Shown here: positions 1 to 8,884 of the stretch, piece by piece
Position numbering within the stretch: position 1 is the first letter of the stretch
Layout of the letters: every line of letters begins with the position of its first letter
Source of the DNA: Candidatus Pseudomonas phytovorans
GTDB lineage: Bacteria; Pseudomonadota; Gammaproteobacteria; Pseudomonadales; Pseudomonadaceae
Reading direction: 5' to 3'
Assembly: GCA_029202525.1 (NCBI GenBank)
Contig: CP119325.1
Span: forward strand, 3,942,001-4,006,000
DNA length: 64,000 nucleotides
Position numbers and translations under genes: made by a program
Notes under the pieces: generated by a model
The model's input: the letters and a program-made list of their open reading frames with translations, nothing else
What the model was told of the DNA's origin: nothing
Database searches by the model: none

Positions 1-1
1 A

Positions 2-190
2 GAATTACAGCGGTACCGCAGCGGCTACCTGGGCTGTGCCGAGGCGGTCGGCCACTTGCGGGTTTCCGGTGCCTATTCGCTCACCGACCTCGACCTGACG
101 CTGTCCACCGTTGCCCGCTCGCTGCCGGTCAGGCTGGTGCGCCATACCCGCTTCTGGACACGCGTGGAGCCATTGACCAGCAGTGCCTGA
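2..190 (+). CDS. FecR-family anti-sigma regulator, C-terminal end (partial, runs off the left edge)
   Basis: An open frame enters from the left edge and stops at TGA 188-190, giving 62 residues. The string RYRSGYLGC followed by LRVSGAYSLTD and LPVRLVRHTRFW is the pattern of the periplasmic C-terminus of FecR-type regulators, which relay siderophore binding from an outer-membrane receptor to an ECF sigma factor. The receptor gene 88 bases downstream on the same strand has the matching N-terminal signalling domain, so the two probably form a cell-surface signalling unit; the sigma factor gene would lie left of the window. The inner-membrane segment and start are not visible here. Confidence 0.75.
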   Translation, partial: ELQRYRSGYLGCAEAVGHLRVSGAYSLTDLDLTLSTVARSLPVRLVRHTRFWTRVEPLTSSA

Positions 191-278
191 AAAAAAATGC
201 AGCGGGCATTGTCGATTTGCCCTCGCCCATTCGCCTCCCTGGTAACAACACCGAAAACACCACCTCCAGGAAGCCCGC

Positions 279-2705
279 ATGCGCCGCCTTATTTCACCAC
301 CCCGCCACGCACTCACGTTTGCCGTGCTCGGCGCCTCGCTCGCCCTGCTCCCGCCGCTGCTGCCCGGTACAGGCATTGCCCAGGCAACCAGCGCACAGAG
401 GGCCTACGCCATCAGCGGCGGCTCCCTGAGTACGGTGCTGGGTAGCTTCGCCAACGCATCCGGAGTTGTGCTGTCGTTCGACAGCCAGCTCACTGCCGGC
501 AAGCACAGTGCTGGCCTGCAAGGCACCTTCAGTGTCGAACAGGGCTTCGCCACGCTTCTGGCTGGCACCGGCCTGGATGTTGCACCTGCCGAGCAAGGCG
601 CCTATGTGCTGTACCCGACCGAAACCGGCAATGCCGTACAGCTGGGCGCGACCAGCGTGGTGGGCAAAGGCCTGGGCGAAACCACCGAGAACACGGGGGC
701 TTACACCACCGGGCAAACACGCACCGCAACCAAGCTGGGCCTGTCACTGCGCGAAACGCCGCAGTCGGTCAGCGTGGTCACTCGCCAGGTCATGAATGAC
801 CACCACCTGGCCTCGATCGACGACGTGGTCAAGTTCACCCCCGGGCTTTCCAGCAATCATCGTGACAGCGAGCGCTATACCTTCTACGCCCGGGGCTTCC
901 AGATCCAGAACTTCCAGTACGACGGCATTCCTGCGCAAATTGCCAACGAATCGCAGCAGTTCACCAGCACCTTGGCCGACATGGCCATCTATGACCGGGT
1001 CGAGGTGGTCCGTGGCGCCACCGGCCTGCTCAGTGGCGCAGGCACGCCATCGGCCACACTCAACCTGGTCCGCAAGCGGCCTACAGAGGATGCGCAGGCA
1101 ACAGTTGCCGGCGAGGTCGGTTCATGGGACCGCTACCGCACCGAGGCCGATGTCTCAGGGCCGCTCACCGAAGCCGGTAACATTCGTGGGCGCCTGGTCG
1201 GGGTGTACGAAACCGCCAACTCGTTCGTTGACTGGTACAAGACCGACAAACGCGTGATGTACGGCGCCCTGGACATCGATCTGAGCGAAGATACGCTGCT
1301 GCGCCTGAGCCTCGACTACCAGAACAACAATGCCGATGGCGTCAGCTTCGGGCACATCCCCTTGTTCAACAGCGATGGCAGCGCAACGAACTTCTCGCGG
1401 TCGTTCAACCCCGCCGCCCGCTGGAGCTACCTGAACAATACCCAGTACAACTTCACCGGTATGCTGGAACACAAGCTGACCAACGACTGGGTCGCCAAGG
1501 CCGCGTACAGCCACCAATACGCGTACCGCCATGGCGTTACCGGCTCCGCCAGTGCCGGTACGCCAGACCCGCTCACCGGCAGCGGCGTGTCGATGTATGT
1601 CAACCGCCTGGACAGCTACCAGACCCAGGACAATTTCGATCTGTACGCCACCGGCCCCTTCCAGCTGGGTGGCCGCGAGCATGAGCTGGTGCTGGGCAGC
1701 AACCTGGCCTACACCCACCTCAACTATCCCACCTACGAACGCGGCTTCCCTGCGGTCGACAACATCTATCAGTGGGATGGCGACCCCCATGGCAAACCAC
1801 ACCTGTCCAAGACAGAAGAGAGCCTGTCACGCCTGAGCCAGTCCGGTATCTATGCTGCCGTGCGCCTCAAACCGTATGATCCGCTGTCGATCATCCTTGG
1901 TAGCCGGGTGAGTTGGTGGAACCAGAAGGACGACAGCAGCGACGATCTGACCGGAGAGGTCACTGGCCGCGACCGCACGAAGAAATCCGGCGTGGTCACG
2001 CCCTACGCCGGTGTGGTGCTCGACCTGAACGACACCTATTCGGTGTACGCCAGCTGGACGCAGATTTTCCTGCCGCAGACCTATTACAAGACTGCCGGCA
2101 ACACTTCGCTGGACCCGCTCGAAGGCGACAACTATGAACTTGGCATCAAGGGCGAGTTCTACGACGGCGCATTGAACGCAAGCGCCGCACTGTTCGAAGT
2201 CAAACAGAAGAACACGCCGCAACTGGTAGATGACAGTGGCCCGCAGGAAATCTACCGTGCCATTGCCGGCACAACCACGCGTGGCATCGAGACGGAAATT
2301 TCCGGCGAGGTACTGCCGGGCTGGAATGTCTTCGGCGGCTACACATACCGGGAGTCCCATGACAAGGAGGGCAACCGCGTCGAGACCAACCAACCGATGA
2401 ACCTGTTCAAGCTGGCCACCACCTATCGCCTGCCCGGCGACTGGAACAAGCTGACGGTGGGCGGCAACATGACTTGGCAAAGCGACATCTACGCGGTCAA
2501 TTCAGACCTGGGCACCAAGGCGCACCAGCGTGACTTTGGCGTGGTCGGGCTGCTGGCCAACTATGCCTTCGATGAACACCTGAGCGTAGGGCTGAACCTG
2601 AACAACCTGTTCGACAAGAAGTACTATGATGGCCTGGGCACGTTCAGTTCCGGCTCTTATGGTGAACCACGCAACCTGGTGGCGAATGCCCGCTGGCGAT
2701 TCTGA
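279..2705 (+). CDS. TonB-dependent siderophore receptor with N-terminal signalling (STN) domain
   Basis: This is an outer-membrane transducer that takes up a ferric siderophore using TonB energy. The 808-residue product has a basic, hydrophobic signal peptide (about 1-36). An STN domain follows (about 42-110, YAISGGSLSTVLGSFA to YVLYP), then a plug beginning near LRETPQSVSVVTRQ and a C-terminal beta-barrel that ends in RWRF with the terminal Phe expected of such porins. The ATG is preceded by AGGA with 7-base spacing. The STN domain and the upstream FecR tail indicate self-regulation by cell-surface signalling. The barrel resembles FpvA/FoxA-like hydroxamate or pyoverdine receptors, but the ligand cannot be read from sequence. 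I saw no convincing Fur box in the 88-base gap. Confidence 0.92.
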   Translation: MRRLISPPRHALTFAVLGASLALLPPLLPGTGIAQATSAQRAYAISGGSLSTVLGSFANASGVVLSFDSQLTAGKHSAGLQGTFSVEQGFATLLAGTGLDVAPAEQGAYVLYPTETGNAVQLGATSVVGKGLGETTENTGAYTTGQTRTATKLGLSLRETPQSVSVVTRQVMNDHHLASIDDVVKFTPGLSSNHRDSERYTFYARGFQIQNFQYDGIPAQIANESQQFTSTLADMAIYDRVEVVRGATGLLSGAGTPSATLNLVRKRPTEDAQATVAGEVGSWDRYRTEADVSGPLTEAGNIRGRLVGVYETANSFVDWYKTDKRVMYGALDIDLSEDTLLRLSLDYQNNNADGVSFGHIPLFNSDGSATNFSRSFNPAARWSYLNNTQYNFTGMLEHKLTNDWVAKAAYSHQYAYRHGVTGSASAGTPDPLTGSGVSMYVNRLDSYQTQDNFDLYATGPFQLGGREHELVLGSNLAYTHLNYPTYERGFPAVDNIYQWDGDPHGKPHLSKTEESLSRLSQSGIYAAVRLKPYDPLSIILGSRVSWWNQKDDSSDDLTGEVTGRDRTKKSGVVTPYAGVVLDLNDTYSVYASWTQIFLPQTYYKTAGNTSLDPLEGDNYELGIKGEFYDGALNASAALFEVKQKNTPQLVDDSGPQEIYRAIAGTTTRGIETEISGEVLPGWNVFGGYTYRESHDKEGNRVETNQPMNLFKLATTYRLPGDWNKLTVGGNMTWQSDIYAVNSDLGTKAHQRDFGVVGLLANYAFDEHLSVGLNLNNLFDKKYYDGLGTFSSGSYGEPRNLVANARWRF

Positions 2706-2721
2706 GGGAGCGCATGCCAAC

Positions 2722-2740
2722 GGGGCTGCCCGGCAGCCCC
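2722..2740 (+). terminator. Hairpin after the receptor gene, possible weak terminator
   Basis: GGGGCTGC (2722-2729) pairs perfectly with GCAGCCCC (2733-2740) around a 3-base loop, 16 bases past the receptor stop. No T-run follows, so termination is uncertain; it may only protect the 3' end or attenuate read-through into mexE. Confidence 0.35.
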
Positions 2741-2773
2741 ATCATGCCCGCCATCGATGATTGATCCACACAT

Positions 2774-2797
2774 ATCATTCAGCGTGATATTAACCTT
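2774..2797 (+). promoter_or_regulatory. Candidate LysR-type (MexT-like) operator upstream of mexE
   Basis: ATCA (2774-2777) and TGAT (2785-2788) form a short dyad with the LysR T-N11-A spacing. The 24-base stretch partly fits the nod-box-like site described for MexT (ATCA-N5-GTCGAT-N4-ACYAT): here ATCA, then CGTGAT, then ACCTT. It lies about 75 bases before the mexE start. Two of the three blocks are imperfect and no mexT gene is in the window, so this is a candidate only. Confidence 0.35.
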
Positions 2798-2872
2798 CGT
2801 CCCGTTCGATTCGTGCCTTGCGCGCAACACACTCACACTCCGCCCACTACTAATACATTGGCGGAGTTCTCC

Positions 2873-4114
2873 ATGGAACAATCACTCAAACCCTTGCGCT
2901 TCCCGCTCGCTGCCCTGGCAGTTGTGGTGATCAGCGCTTGCGGTCGAACCCCAGACGCCGTGCAGGCTCCCGCCGCGCCAAAGGTCACTGTGGCCAAGGT
3001 GATCGAGCAACCGATCAACGAATGGGACGAGTTCACCGGCCGCCTTGAAGCCCCGGAAACTGTCGAAGTTCGCCCGCGTGTCGCCGGCCAGATCGACCAG
3101 GTCGCTTTCACCGAAGGCGCACAGGTAAAGAAAGGCGACTTGCTGTTCCAGATCGACCCGCGCCCGTTCCAGGCTGAAGTCCGCCGCCTTGAAGCCCAAC
3201 TGCAACAGGCCAAGGCAACCGCCATTCGCAGCGCCAACGAAGCCCGTCGTGGCGAGCGCCTGCGCGACAGCAATGCCATTTCTGCCGAACTTGCCGAGTC
3301 GCGCAGCAGCGCGGCTGCCGAAGCCCGCGCCGGGGTCGACGCAATCCAGGCGCAACTCGACCTGGCGCGCCTGAACCTCAGCTTCACCCGCGTCACCGCG
3401 CCCATCAGTGGCCGTGTCAGCCGTGCCCAGTTCACCGCCGGCAACATCGTCACTGCCGATGTCACCCCGCTGACCAGCGTGGTGTCCACCGACAAGGTCT
3501 ACGCCTACTTCGACGCCGACGAGCGCGTGTACCTCAAGTACACCCAGCTGGCGCGCGAAGGCCAGCGTGGCCAGAGCACCCCGGTGTACCTGGGCCTGAC
3601 CAACGAAACCGGCAACCCACACCTTGGCCAGATGAACTTCGTCGACAACCAGGTCAACCCGCGCACCGGCACCATCCGTGGCCGTGCGGTGTTCGACAAC
3701 AGCGACGGCCAGTTCACCCCAGGCCTGTATGCACGCCTGAAGCTGGTGGGCAGCGCCCAATACGACGCCGTGCTGATCAACGACGAAGCCGTGGGCACCG
3801 ACCTTGGCAAGAAGTTCGTGCTGGTCATGGACAAGGACAACAAGGCCGCCTACCGCGCCGTGGAGCTGGGGCCGAAGCTGGAAGGCCTGCGTATCGTGCG
3901 CAGCGGCCTGGGAAAGGATGACCGCATCGTGGTCAAGGGCCTGCAGCGCGTGCGCCCAGGTTCGCCAGTCACCCCGGAAGAAACCCCAATGGCCAGCGAA
4001 CAGACCCTCGCCGCCCTCGCCCAGCAGCGCCAGGCACTGGAGGCCAGCAACCCGGCGCCAAAAGTGGCGGGCAACAACGTGAAAGTCGCCAGCGCCCAGG
4101 CGCCACGCGGTTAA
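2873..4114 (+). CDS. mexE: RND efflux periplasmic adaptor lipoprotein, MexE type
   Basis: This membrane-fusion protein links the inner-membrane pump to the outer-membrane channel of a tripartite drug exporter. It has 413 residues with a signal peptide and lipobox ISAC (Cys23). Next come barrel and lipoyl-type strands (VEVRPRVAGQID, KKGDLLFQIDPRPF), an alpha-helical hairpin (about 100-170, LEAQLQQAKAT) and the returning strand FTRVTAPISGRVSRA. The N-terminus MEQSLK..RFPLA and VAKVIEQPINEWDEFTGRLE closely match P. aeruginosa MexE from memory. The ATG at 2873 has GGAG six bases upstream; an in-frame codon at 2813 has no such support. It is the first gene of a three-gene operon, 12 bases before mexF. 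Confidence 0.9.
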   Translation: MEQSLKPLRFPLAALAVVVISACGRTPDAVQAPAAPKVTVAKVIEQPINEWDEFTGRLEAPETVEVRPRVAGQIDQVAFTEGAQVKKGDLLFQIDPRPFQAEVRRLEAQLQQAKATAIRSANEARRGERLRDSNAISAELAESRSSAAAEARAGVDAIQAQLDLARLNLSFTRVTAPISGRVSRAQFTAGNIVTADVTPLTSVVSTDKVYAYFDADERVYLKYTQLAREGQRGQSTPVYLGLTNETGNPHLGQMNFVDNQVNPRTGTIRGRAVFDNSDGQFTPGLYARLKLVGSAQYDAVLINDEAVGTDLGKKFVLVMDKDNKAAYRAVELGPKLEGLRIVRSGLGKDDRIVVKGLQRVRPGSPVTPEETPMASEQTLAALAQQRQALEASNPAPKVAGNNVKVASAQAPRG

Positions 4115-4126
4115 GGGACCACACCG

Positions 4127-7100
4127 ATGAACTTCTCGAAATTCTTCATTACCCGGCCGATCTTCGCCGCAGTGCTGTCGTTGATTCTGCTGATTGCAGG
4201 CTCGATCTCGCTGTTCCAGCTGCCGATCAGCGAATACCCCGAAGTGGTGCCGCCCACCGTAGTGGTGCGTGCCAACTTCCCCGGCGCCAACCCCAAGGTG
4301 ATCGGCGAAACTGTCGCCGCGCCACTGGAACAGGCCATTACCGGTGTGGAGAACATGCTGTACATGTCCTCTCAATCCACCGCTGACGGCAAGCTGACGC
4401 TGACCATCACGTTCGCCCTGGGCACCGATCTGGACAACGCTCAGGTGCAGGTGCAGAACCGCGTAACCCGTACCCAGCCCAAGCTGCCTGAGGAAGTGAC
4501 GCGTATCGGTATCACGGTGGACAAGGCCTCGCCCGACCTGACCATGGTCGTGCACCTGACGTCGCCGGACAACCGCTACGACATGCTCTACCTGTCCAAC
4601 TACGCCATCCTCAACATCAAGGACGAGCTGGCACGGCTGGGCGGTGTAGGCGACGTGCAACTGTTCGGCATGGGCGACTACTCGCTGCGCGTGTGGCTGG
4701 ACCCGAACAAGACCGCTTCGCGCAACATCACCGCCAGTGATGTGGTAGCGGCCATCCGCGAGCAGAACCGCCAGGTGGCCGCCGGCCAGCTGGGCGCCCC
4801 GCCTGCTCCGGGTTCCACCAGCTTCCAGCTGTCGATCAACACTCAGGGCCGTCTGGTCAATGAGGAAGAGTTCGAGAACATCATCATCCGAGCCGGTGCC
4901 GATGGCGAGATCACGCGCCTGAAGGACATCGCCCGGGTCGAACTCGGCTCCAGCCAGTACGCCCTGCGCTCGCTGCTGAACAACCAGCCAGCGGTAGCCA
5001 TCCCGATCTTCCAGCGCCCAGGCTCCAACGCCATCGAGATCTCCGACGAAGTGCGGGCGAAAATGGCCGAGCTTAAGAAGGACTTCCCTGAAGGGATGGA
5101 CTACAGCATCGTCTACGACCCGACCATCTTCGTGCGCGGCTCCATCGAAGCCGTCGTGCACACCCTGTTCGAAGCATTGGTGCTGGTCGTACTGGTCGTC
5201 ATCCTGTTCCTGCAGACCTGGCGTGCCTCGATCATCCCGCTGCTGGCCGTGCCGGTATCGTTGATCGGTACCTTTGCCGTGATGCACCTGTTCGGCTTCT
5301 CGCTCAACGCCTTGTCGCTATTCGGCCTGGTGCTGGCCATCGGCATTGTGGTGGACGACGCCATCGTCGTGGTAGAGAACGTTGAACGTAATATCGGGCT
5401 GGGCCTCAAACCGCTGGAAGCCACGCAAAAAGCCATGAGCGAAGTGACCGGGCCAATCATCGCCACTGCCCTGGTGCTGTGCGCCGTGTTCGTACCTGCT
5501 GCGTTCATTTCCGGCCTTACCGGGCAGTTCTACAAGCAGTTCGCCCTGACCATCGCCATTTCGACCGTGATCTCGGCGTTCAACTCGCTGACCCTGTCGC
5601 CAGCCCTGGCTGCCGTGCTCCTGAAGGACCACCATGCGCCCAAGGACCGTTTCTCGCGGGTGCTGGACAAGCTGCTGGGCAGCTGGCTGTTCTCTCCGTT
5701 CAACCGTTTCTTCGACCGCGCCAGCCACAGCTACGTCGGTGGCGTGCGCCGGGTCATCCGCTCCAGCGGCATCGCCCTGTTCGTTTATGCCGGCCTGATG
5801 GGGTTGACCTACCTCGGCTTCTCGTCCACACCGACCGGTTTCGTGCCGGCCCAGGACAAGCAGTACCTGGTGGCCTTCGCCCAGCTGCCTGACGCCGCCA
5901 GCCTCGACCGCACCGAAGCGGTGATCAAGCGCATGAGCGAAATCGCCCTGAAGCAGCCTGGCGTGGCCGATTCGGTGGCTTTCCCTGGCCTGTCGATCAA
6001 CGGTTTCACCAACAGCCCGAACAGCGGCATTGTGTTCACCCCGCTCAAGCCGTTCGATGAGCGCAAAGACCCGAGCCAATCGGCGGCCGCCATCGCGGCA
6101 GCACTGAATGCCCAGTTCGCCGATATCCAGGACGCCTACATCGCGATCTTCCCACCGCCGCCGGTACAGGGTCTGGGCACGATTGGCGGCTTCCGCCTGC
6201 AAATCGAAGACCGTGGCAACCTGGGTTACGAAGCGCTGTACAAAGAAACCCAGAACATCATCGCCAAGAGCCACAACGTGCCGGAACTGGCGGGCCTGTT
6301 CACCAGCTACACCGTCAACGTGCCGCAGGTCGATGCCGCCATCGACCGGGAAAAGGCCAAGACCCACGGCGTGGCGATCACCGACATTTTCGACACCCTG
6401 CAGGTCTACCTGGGTTCGCTGTACACCAACGACTTCAACCGCTTTGGCCGCACCTACCAGGTCAACGTCCAGGCCGAGCAGCAGTTCCGCCTCAATGCCG
6501 AGCAGATCGGCCAGCTGAAGGTGCGCAACAACCTGGGCGAGATGATCCCGTTGGCGACCTTCCTCAAGGTCACCGACACCGCAGGCCCCGACCGCGTCAT
6601 GCACTACAACGGTTTCATCACTGCAGAAATCAACGGTGCCGCAGCCCCGGGCTACAGCTCTGGCCAGGCGGAAGCTGCAATCGAGAAGCTGCTGAAGGAA
6701 GAACTGCCCAACGGCATGACCTTCGAGTGGACCGATCTCACCTACCAGCAGATCCTCTCGGGCAACACCGCACTGCTGGTCTTCCCGCTGTGCGTGCTGC
6801 TGGCGTTCCTGGTGCTGGCCGCCCAGTACGAAAGCTGGAGCCTGCCACTGGCGGTGATCCTGATCGTACCGATGACCCTGCTGTCGGCGATTACCGGTGT
6901 GATCGTGTCGGGTGGCGACAACAACATCTTCACCCAGATCGGTTTGATCGTACTGGTGGGCCTGGCGTGCAAGAACGCGATCCTCATCGTCGAGTTCGCC
7001 AAGGATGAACAGGCCAAGGGCCTCGATCCGCTCGCCGCAGTACTGGAAGCCTGCCGCCTGCGCCTGCGGCCGATCCTGATGACCTCGATCGCCTTCATCA

Positions 7101-7306
7101 TGGGTGTGGTTCCGCTGGTGTTCAGCTCGGGCGCAGGTTCGGAAATGCGCCATGCCATGGGTGTGGCGGTGTTCTCGGGGATGATCGGTGTAACCGTGTT
7201 CGGCCTGTTCCTGACCCCGGTGTTCTTCTTCCTGATTCGCCGTTTCGTCGAGCGCCGCCAGGCCCGCAAGGCCGAACACGCTCAAGTGCTGGAGAACCAC
7301 GCATGA
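4127..7306 (+). CDS. mexF: RND multidrug efflux pump, inner-membrane transporter, MexF type
   Basis: This is a proton-driven pump of the HAE1-RND family, the engine of the tripartite exporter. The 1059-residue product has the full family length: TM1 at the N-terminus (FFITRPIFAAVLSLILL), a large periplasmic porter loop, and TM4 with the paired aspartates of the proton relay (GIVVDDAIVVVEN). A second loop and six more membrane helices follow, with GLACKNAILIVEFAKD near TM10. No gaps or stops are seen. MexF-type pumps commonly handle chloramphenicol, fluoroquinolones and trimethoprim; the substrate range here is inferred from the family. It sits between mexE and oprN, and its stop overlaps the oprN start (ATGA). 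Confidence 0.93.
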   Translation: MNFSKFFITRPIFAAVLSLILLIAGSISLFQLPISEYPEVVPPTVVVRANFPGANPKVIGETVAAPLEQAITGVENMLYMSSQSTADGKLTLTITFALGTDLDNAQVQVQNRVTRTQPKLPEEVTRIGITVDKASPDLTMVVHLTSPDNRYDMLYLSNYAILNIKDELARLGGVGDVQLFGMGDYSLRVWLDPNKTASRNITASDVVAAIREQNRQVAAGQLGAPPAPGSTSFQLSINTQGRLVNEEEFENIIIRAGADGEITRLKDIARVELGSSQYALRSLLNNQPAVAIPIFQRPGSNAIEISDEVRAKMAELKKDFPEGMDYSIVYDPTIFVRGSIEAVVHTLFEALVLVVLVVILFLQTWRASIIPLLAVPVSLIGTFAVMHLFGFSLNALSLFGLVLAIGIVVDDAIVVVENVERNIGLGLKPLEATQKAMSEVTGPIIATALVLCAVFVPAAFISGLTGQFYKQFALTIAISTVISAFNSLTLSPALAAVLLKDHHAPKDRFSRVLDKLLGSWLFSPFNRFFDRASHSYVGGVRRVIRSSGIALFVYAGLMGLTYLGFSSTPTGFVPAQDKQYLVAFAQLPDAASLDRTEAVIKRMSEIALKQPGVADSVAFPGLSINGFTNSPNSGIVFTPLKPFDERKDPSQSAAAIAAALNAQFADIQDAYIAIFPPPPVQGLGTIGGFRLQIEDRGNLGYEALYKETQNIIAKSHNVPELAGLFTSYTVNVPQVDAAIDREKAKTHGVAITDIFDTLQVYLGSLYTNDFNRFGRTYQVNVQAEQQFRLNAEQIGQLKVRNNLGEMIPLATFLKVTDTAGPDRVMHYNGFITAEINGAAAPGYSSGQAEAAIEKLLKEELPNGMTFEWTDLTYQQILSGNTALLVFPLCVLLAFLVLAAQYESWSLPLAVILIVPMTLLSAITGVIVSGGDNNIFTQIGLIVLVGLACKNAILIVEFAKDEQAKGLDPLAAVLEACRLRLRPILMTSIAFIMGVVPLVFSSGAGSEMRHAMGVAVFSGMIGVTVFGLFLTPVFFFLIRRFVERRQARKAEHAQVLENHA

Positions 7307-8718
7307 ACCTGCTCAAACCTCTGACCCCAAGCCTGCTGGCACTGGCCTTGGCGGCCTGTGCGGTAGGCCCGGACTACCAGGCCCCGTCCACCGAACCTGC
7401 ACAGCTGAGCAGCGATGTGCAGGCCAAGGCCTACGACCGTAGCCGCTTCGAAAGCCTGTGGTGGAAGCAGTTCGACGACCCGGTGCTGAACCAGCTGGTG
7501 CAGGCCTCGCTGGACGGCAACCGTGATTTGCGCGTGGCCTTCGCCCGCCTGAAATCGGCCCGTTCCATCCGCGAAGACGCCGAGAACGATCAATTCCCGG
7601 TGGTCACCAGCCGCGCCAGCAGCGACATCGGCAAAGGCCAGATCCCCGGCCAGACCACGCAGCGGGTGAACAGCGAGCGCTATGACCTGGGCCTGGACAT
7701 GGCCTGGGAGCTTGACCTGTTCGGCCGCATCCAGCGTCAAATTGAGGCCAGCGAAGCCCAGGAGGCGGTAGCCGCCGCCGACCTGCAGCAGTTGCAGGTC
7801 AGCCTGATCGCCGAACTGGTCGATGCCTACGGGCAGCTGCGCGGTGCGCAATTGCGCGAGAAGATCGCCTTGGCCAACCTCAAGACCCAGCAGGAATCGC
7901 GGACCATCACCGAAACCCTGCGCGATGCCGGCGTGGGCAACGACCTTGACGTAGTGCGTGCCGATGCTCGCCTGGCCGGGGTCGAAGCCACCGTTCCGCA
8001 ACTGCAGGCCGAACAGGCACGGGCGCGGCACCGCATCGCCACCCTGCTCGGCCAGCGCCCTGACGCGCTCAGCGTAGACCTGTCGCCCAAGGCTTTGCCG
8101 GCCATTGCCAAGGCTTTGCCGGTTGGCGACCCTGGCGAACTGCTGCGCCGCCGCCCGGACATCCGCAGTGCCGAACGCCAGCTGGCTGCCGCCACCGCCA
8201 ACGTTGGCGTAGCCACCGCCGACCTGTTCCCGCGCGTCAGCCTCAGCGGCTTTCTCGGCTTTACCGCCGCACGCGGCTCGCAGATAGGCTCATCGGCAGC
8301 CAATGCCTGGGCGCTGGGCCCGAGCATTACCTGGGCGGCCTTCGACCTGGGCAGCGTGCGGGCCCGCCTGCGCGGGGCCAAGGCTGATGCCGAAGGGGCA
8401 CTGGCCAACTACGAGCAGCAGGTATTGCTGGCCCTGGAAGAGTCGGCCAATGCCTTCAGCGATTACGACAAGACCCAGCAGCGGCTGCTGTCGCTGATGC
8501 GCCAGAGCGACGCCAGCCGCAAGGCGGCGGAGCTGGCCTCGATTCGTTATCGCGAGGGTACGGTCGACTACCTGGTACTGCTGGATGCCGAGCGCGAGCG
8601 GCTGAGCGCTGAAGATGCACAGGCCCAGGGTGAGGTCGAGCTGTACCGCGGCATCGTCTCGATCTACAAGGCCCTGGGCGGCGGCTGGCAACCGGAGACC
8701 GTGGCCAGCGCACGCTGA
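7303..8718 (+). CDS. oprN: Outer-membrane efflux channel lipoprotein, OprN/NodT family
   Basis: This is a TolC-like outer-membrane factor, the exit duct of the MexEF pump. It has 471 residues with a lipobox LAAC (Cys19) and the NodT-type start VGPDYQAP. Two structurally repeated OEP halves follow; the second includes LLRRRPDIRSAERQLAAATA and the closing YREGTVDYLVLLDAERERLSAE. The ATG overlaps the mexF stop by four bases, so it is translationally coupled. A strong intrinsic terminator lies 49 bases after its stop, marking the operon end. The name rests on operon position and family; the protein alone could be any NodT-type channel. Confidence 0.9.
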   Translation: MNLLKPLTPSLLALALAACAVGPDYQAPSTEPAQLSSDVQAKAYDRSRFESLWWKQFDDPVLNQLVQASLDGNRDLRVAFARLKSARSIREDAENDQFPVVTSRASSDIGKGQIPGQTTQRVNSERYDLGLDMAWELDLFGRIQRQIEASEAQEAVAAADLQQLQVSLIAELVDAYGQLRGAQLREKIALANLKTQQESRTITETLRDAGVGNDLDVVRADARLAGVEATVPQLQAEQARARHRIATLLGQRPDALSVDLSPKALPAIAKALPVGDPGELLRRRPDIRSAERQLAAATANVGVATADLFPRVSLSGFLGFTAARGSQIGSSAANAWALGPSITWAAFDLGSVRARLRGAKADAEGALANYEQQVLLALEESANAFSDYDKTQQRLLSLMRQSDASRKAAELASIRYREGTVDYLVLLDAERERLSAEDAQAQGEVELYRGIVSIYKALGGGWQPETVASAR

Positions 8719-8766
8719 CACACCCTTTTCAACGACTCCTTTGGTTGGATCCTCCCCCAACCGTTT

Positions 8767-8798
8767 GCCCCGCAGGCCCTGGTCTGCGGGGCTTTTTT
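8767..8798 (+). terminator. Intrinsic terminator of the mexE-mexF-oprN operon
   Basis: GCCCCGCAG (8767-8775) pairs perfectly with CTGCGGGGC (8784-8792) over an 8-base loop and is followed by six T residues (8793-8798). It lies 49 bases past the oprN stop. Confidence 0.9.
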
Positions 8799-8884
8799 AT
8801 GCCTCTGCACCTTCAGCGCCTGCGAGGTTGCATTTACCCCCCGGCTGGCCCAAGCTCTCCCTTCCCGCCGCCACGGACCGTCCG

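Noticed and set aside
191..278. Fur box before the siderophore receptor
   Set aside because: No stretch fits the GATAAT-type repeats well enough; control may come from the ECF sigma factor instead.
2882..7300. Very long open frames on the minus strand opposite mexE and mexF (about 800 and 660 codons)
   Set aside because: They mirror the codon structure of strongly supported RND genes in GC-rich DNA, have no ribosome sites and translate to low-complexity His/Gln/Val-rich text.
8615..8884. Upstream extension of the TPR gene into the oprN 3' end
   Set aside because: The extra 90 codons would run through the operon terminator and read as Arg/Pro-rich noise.
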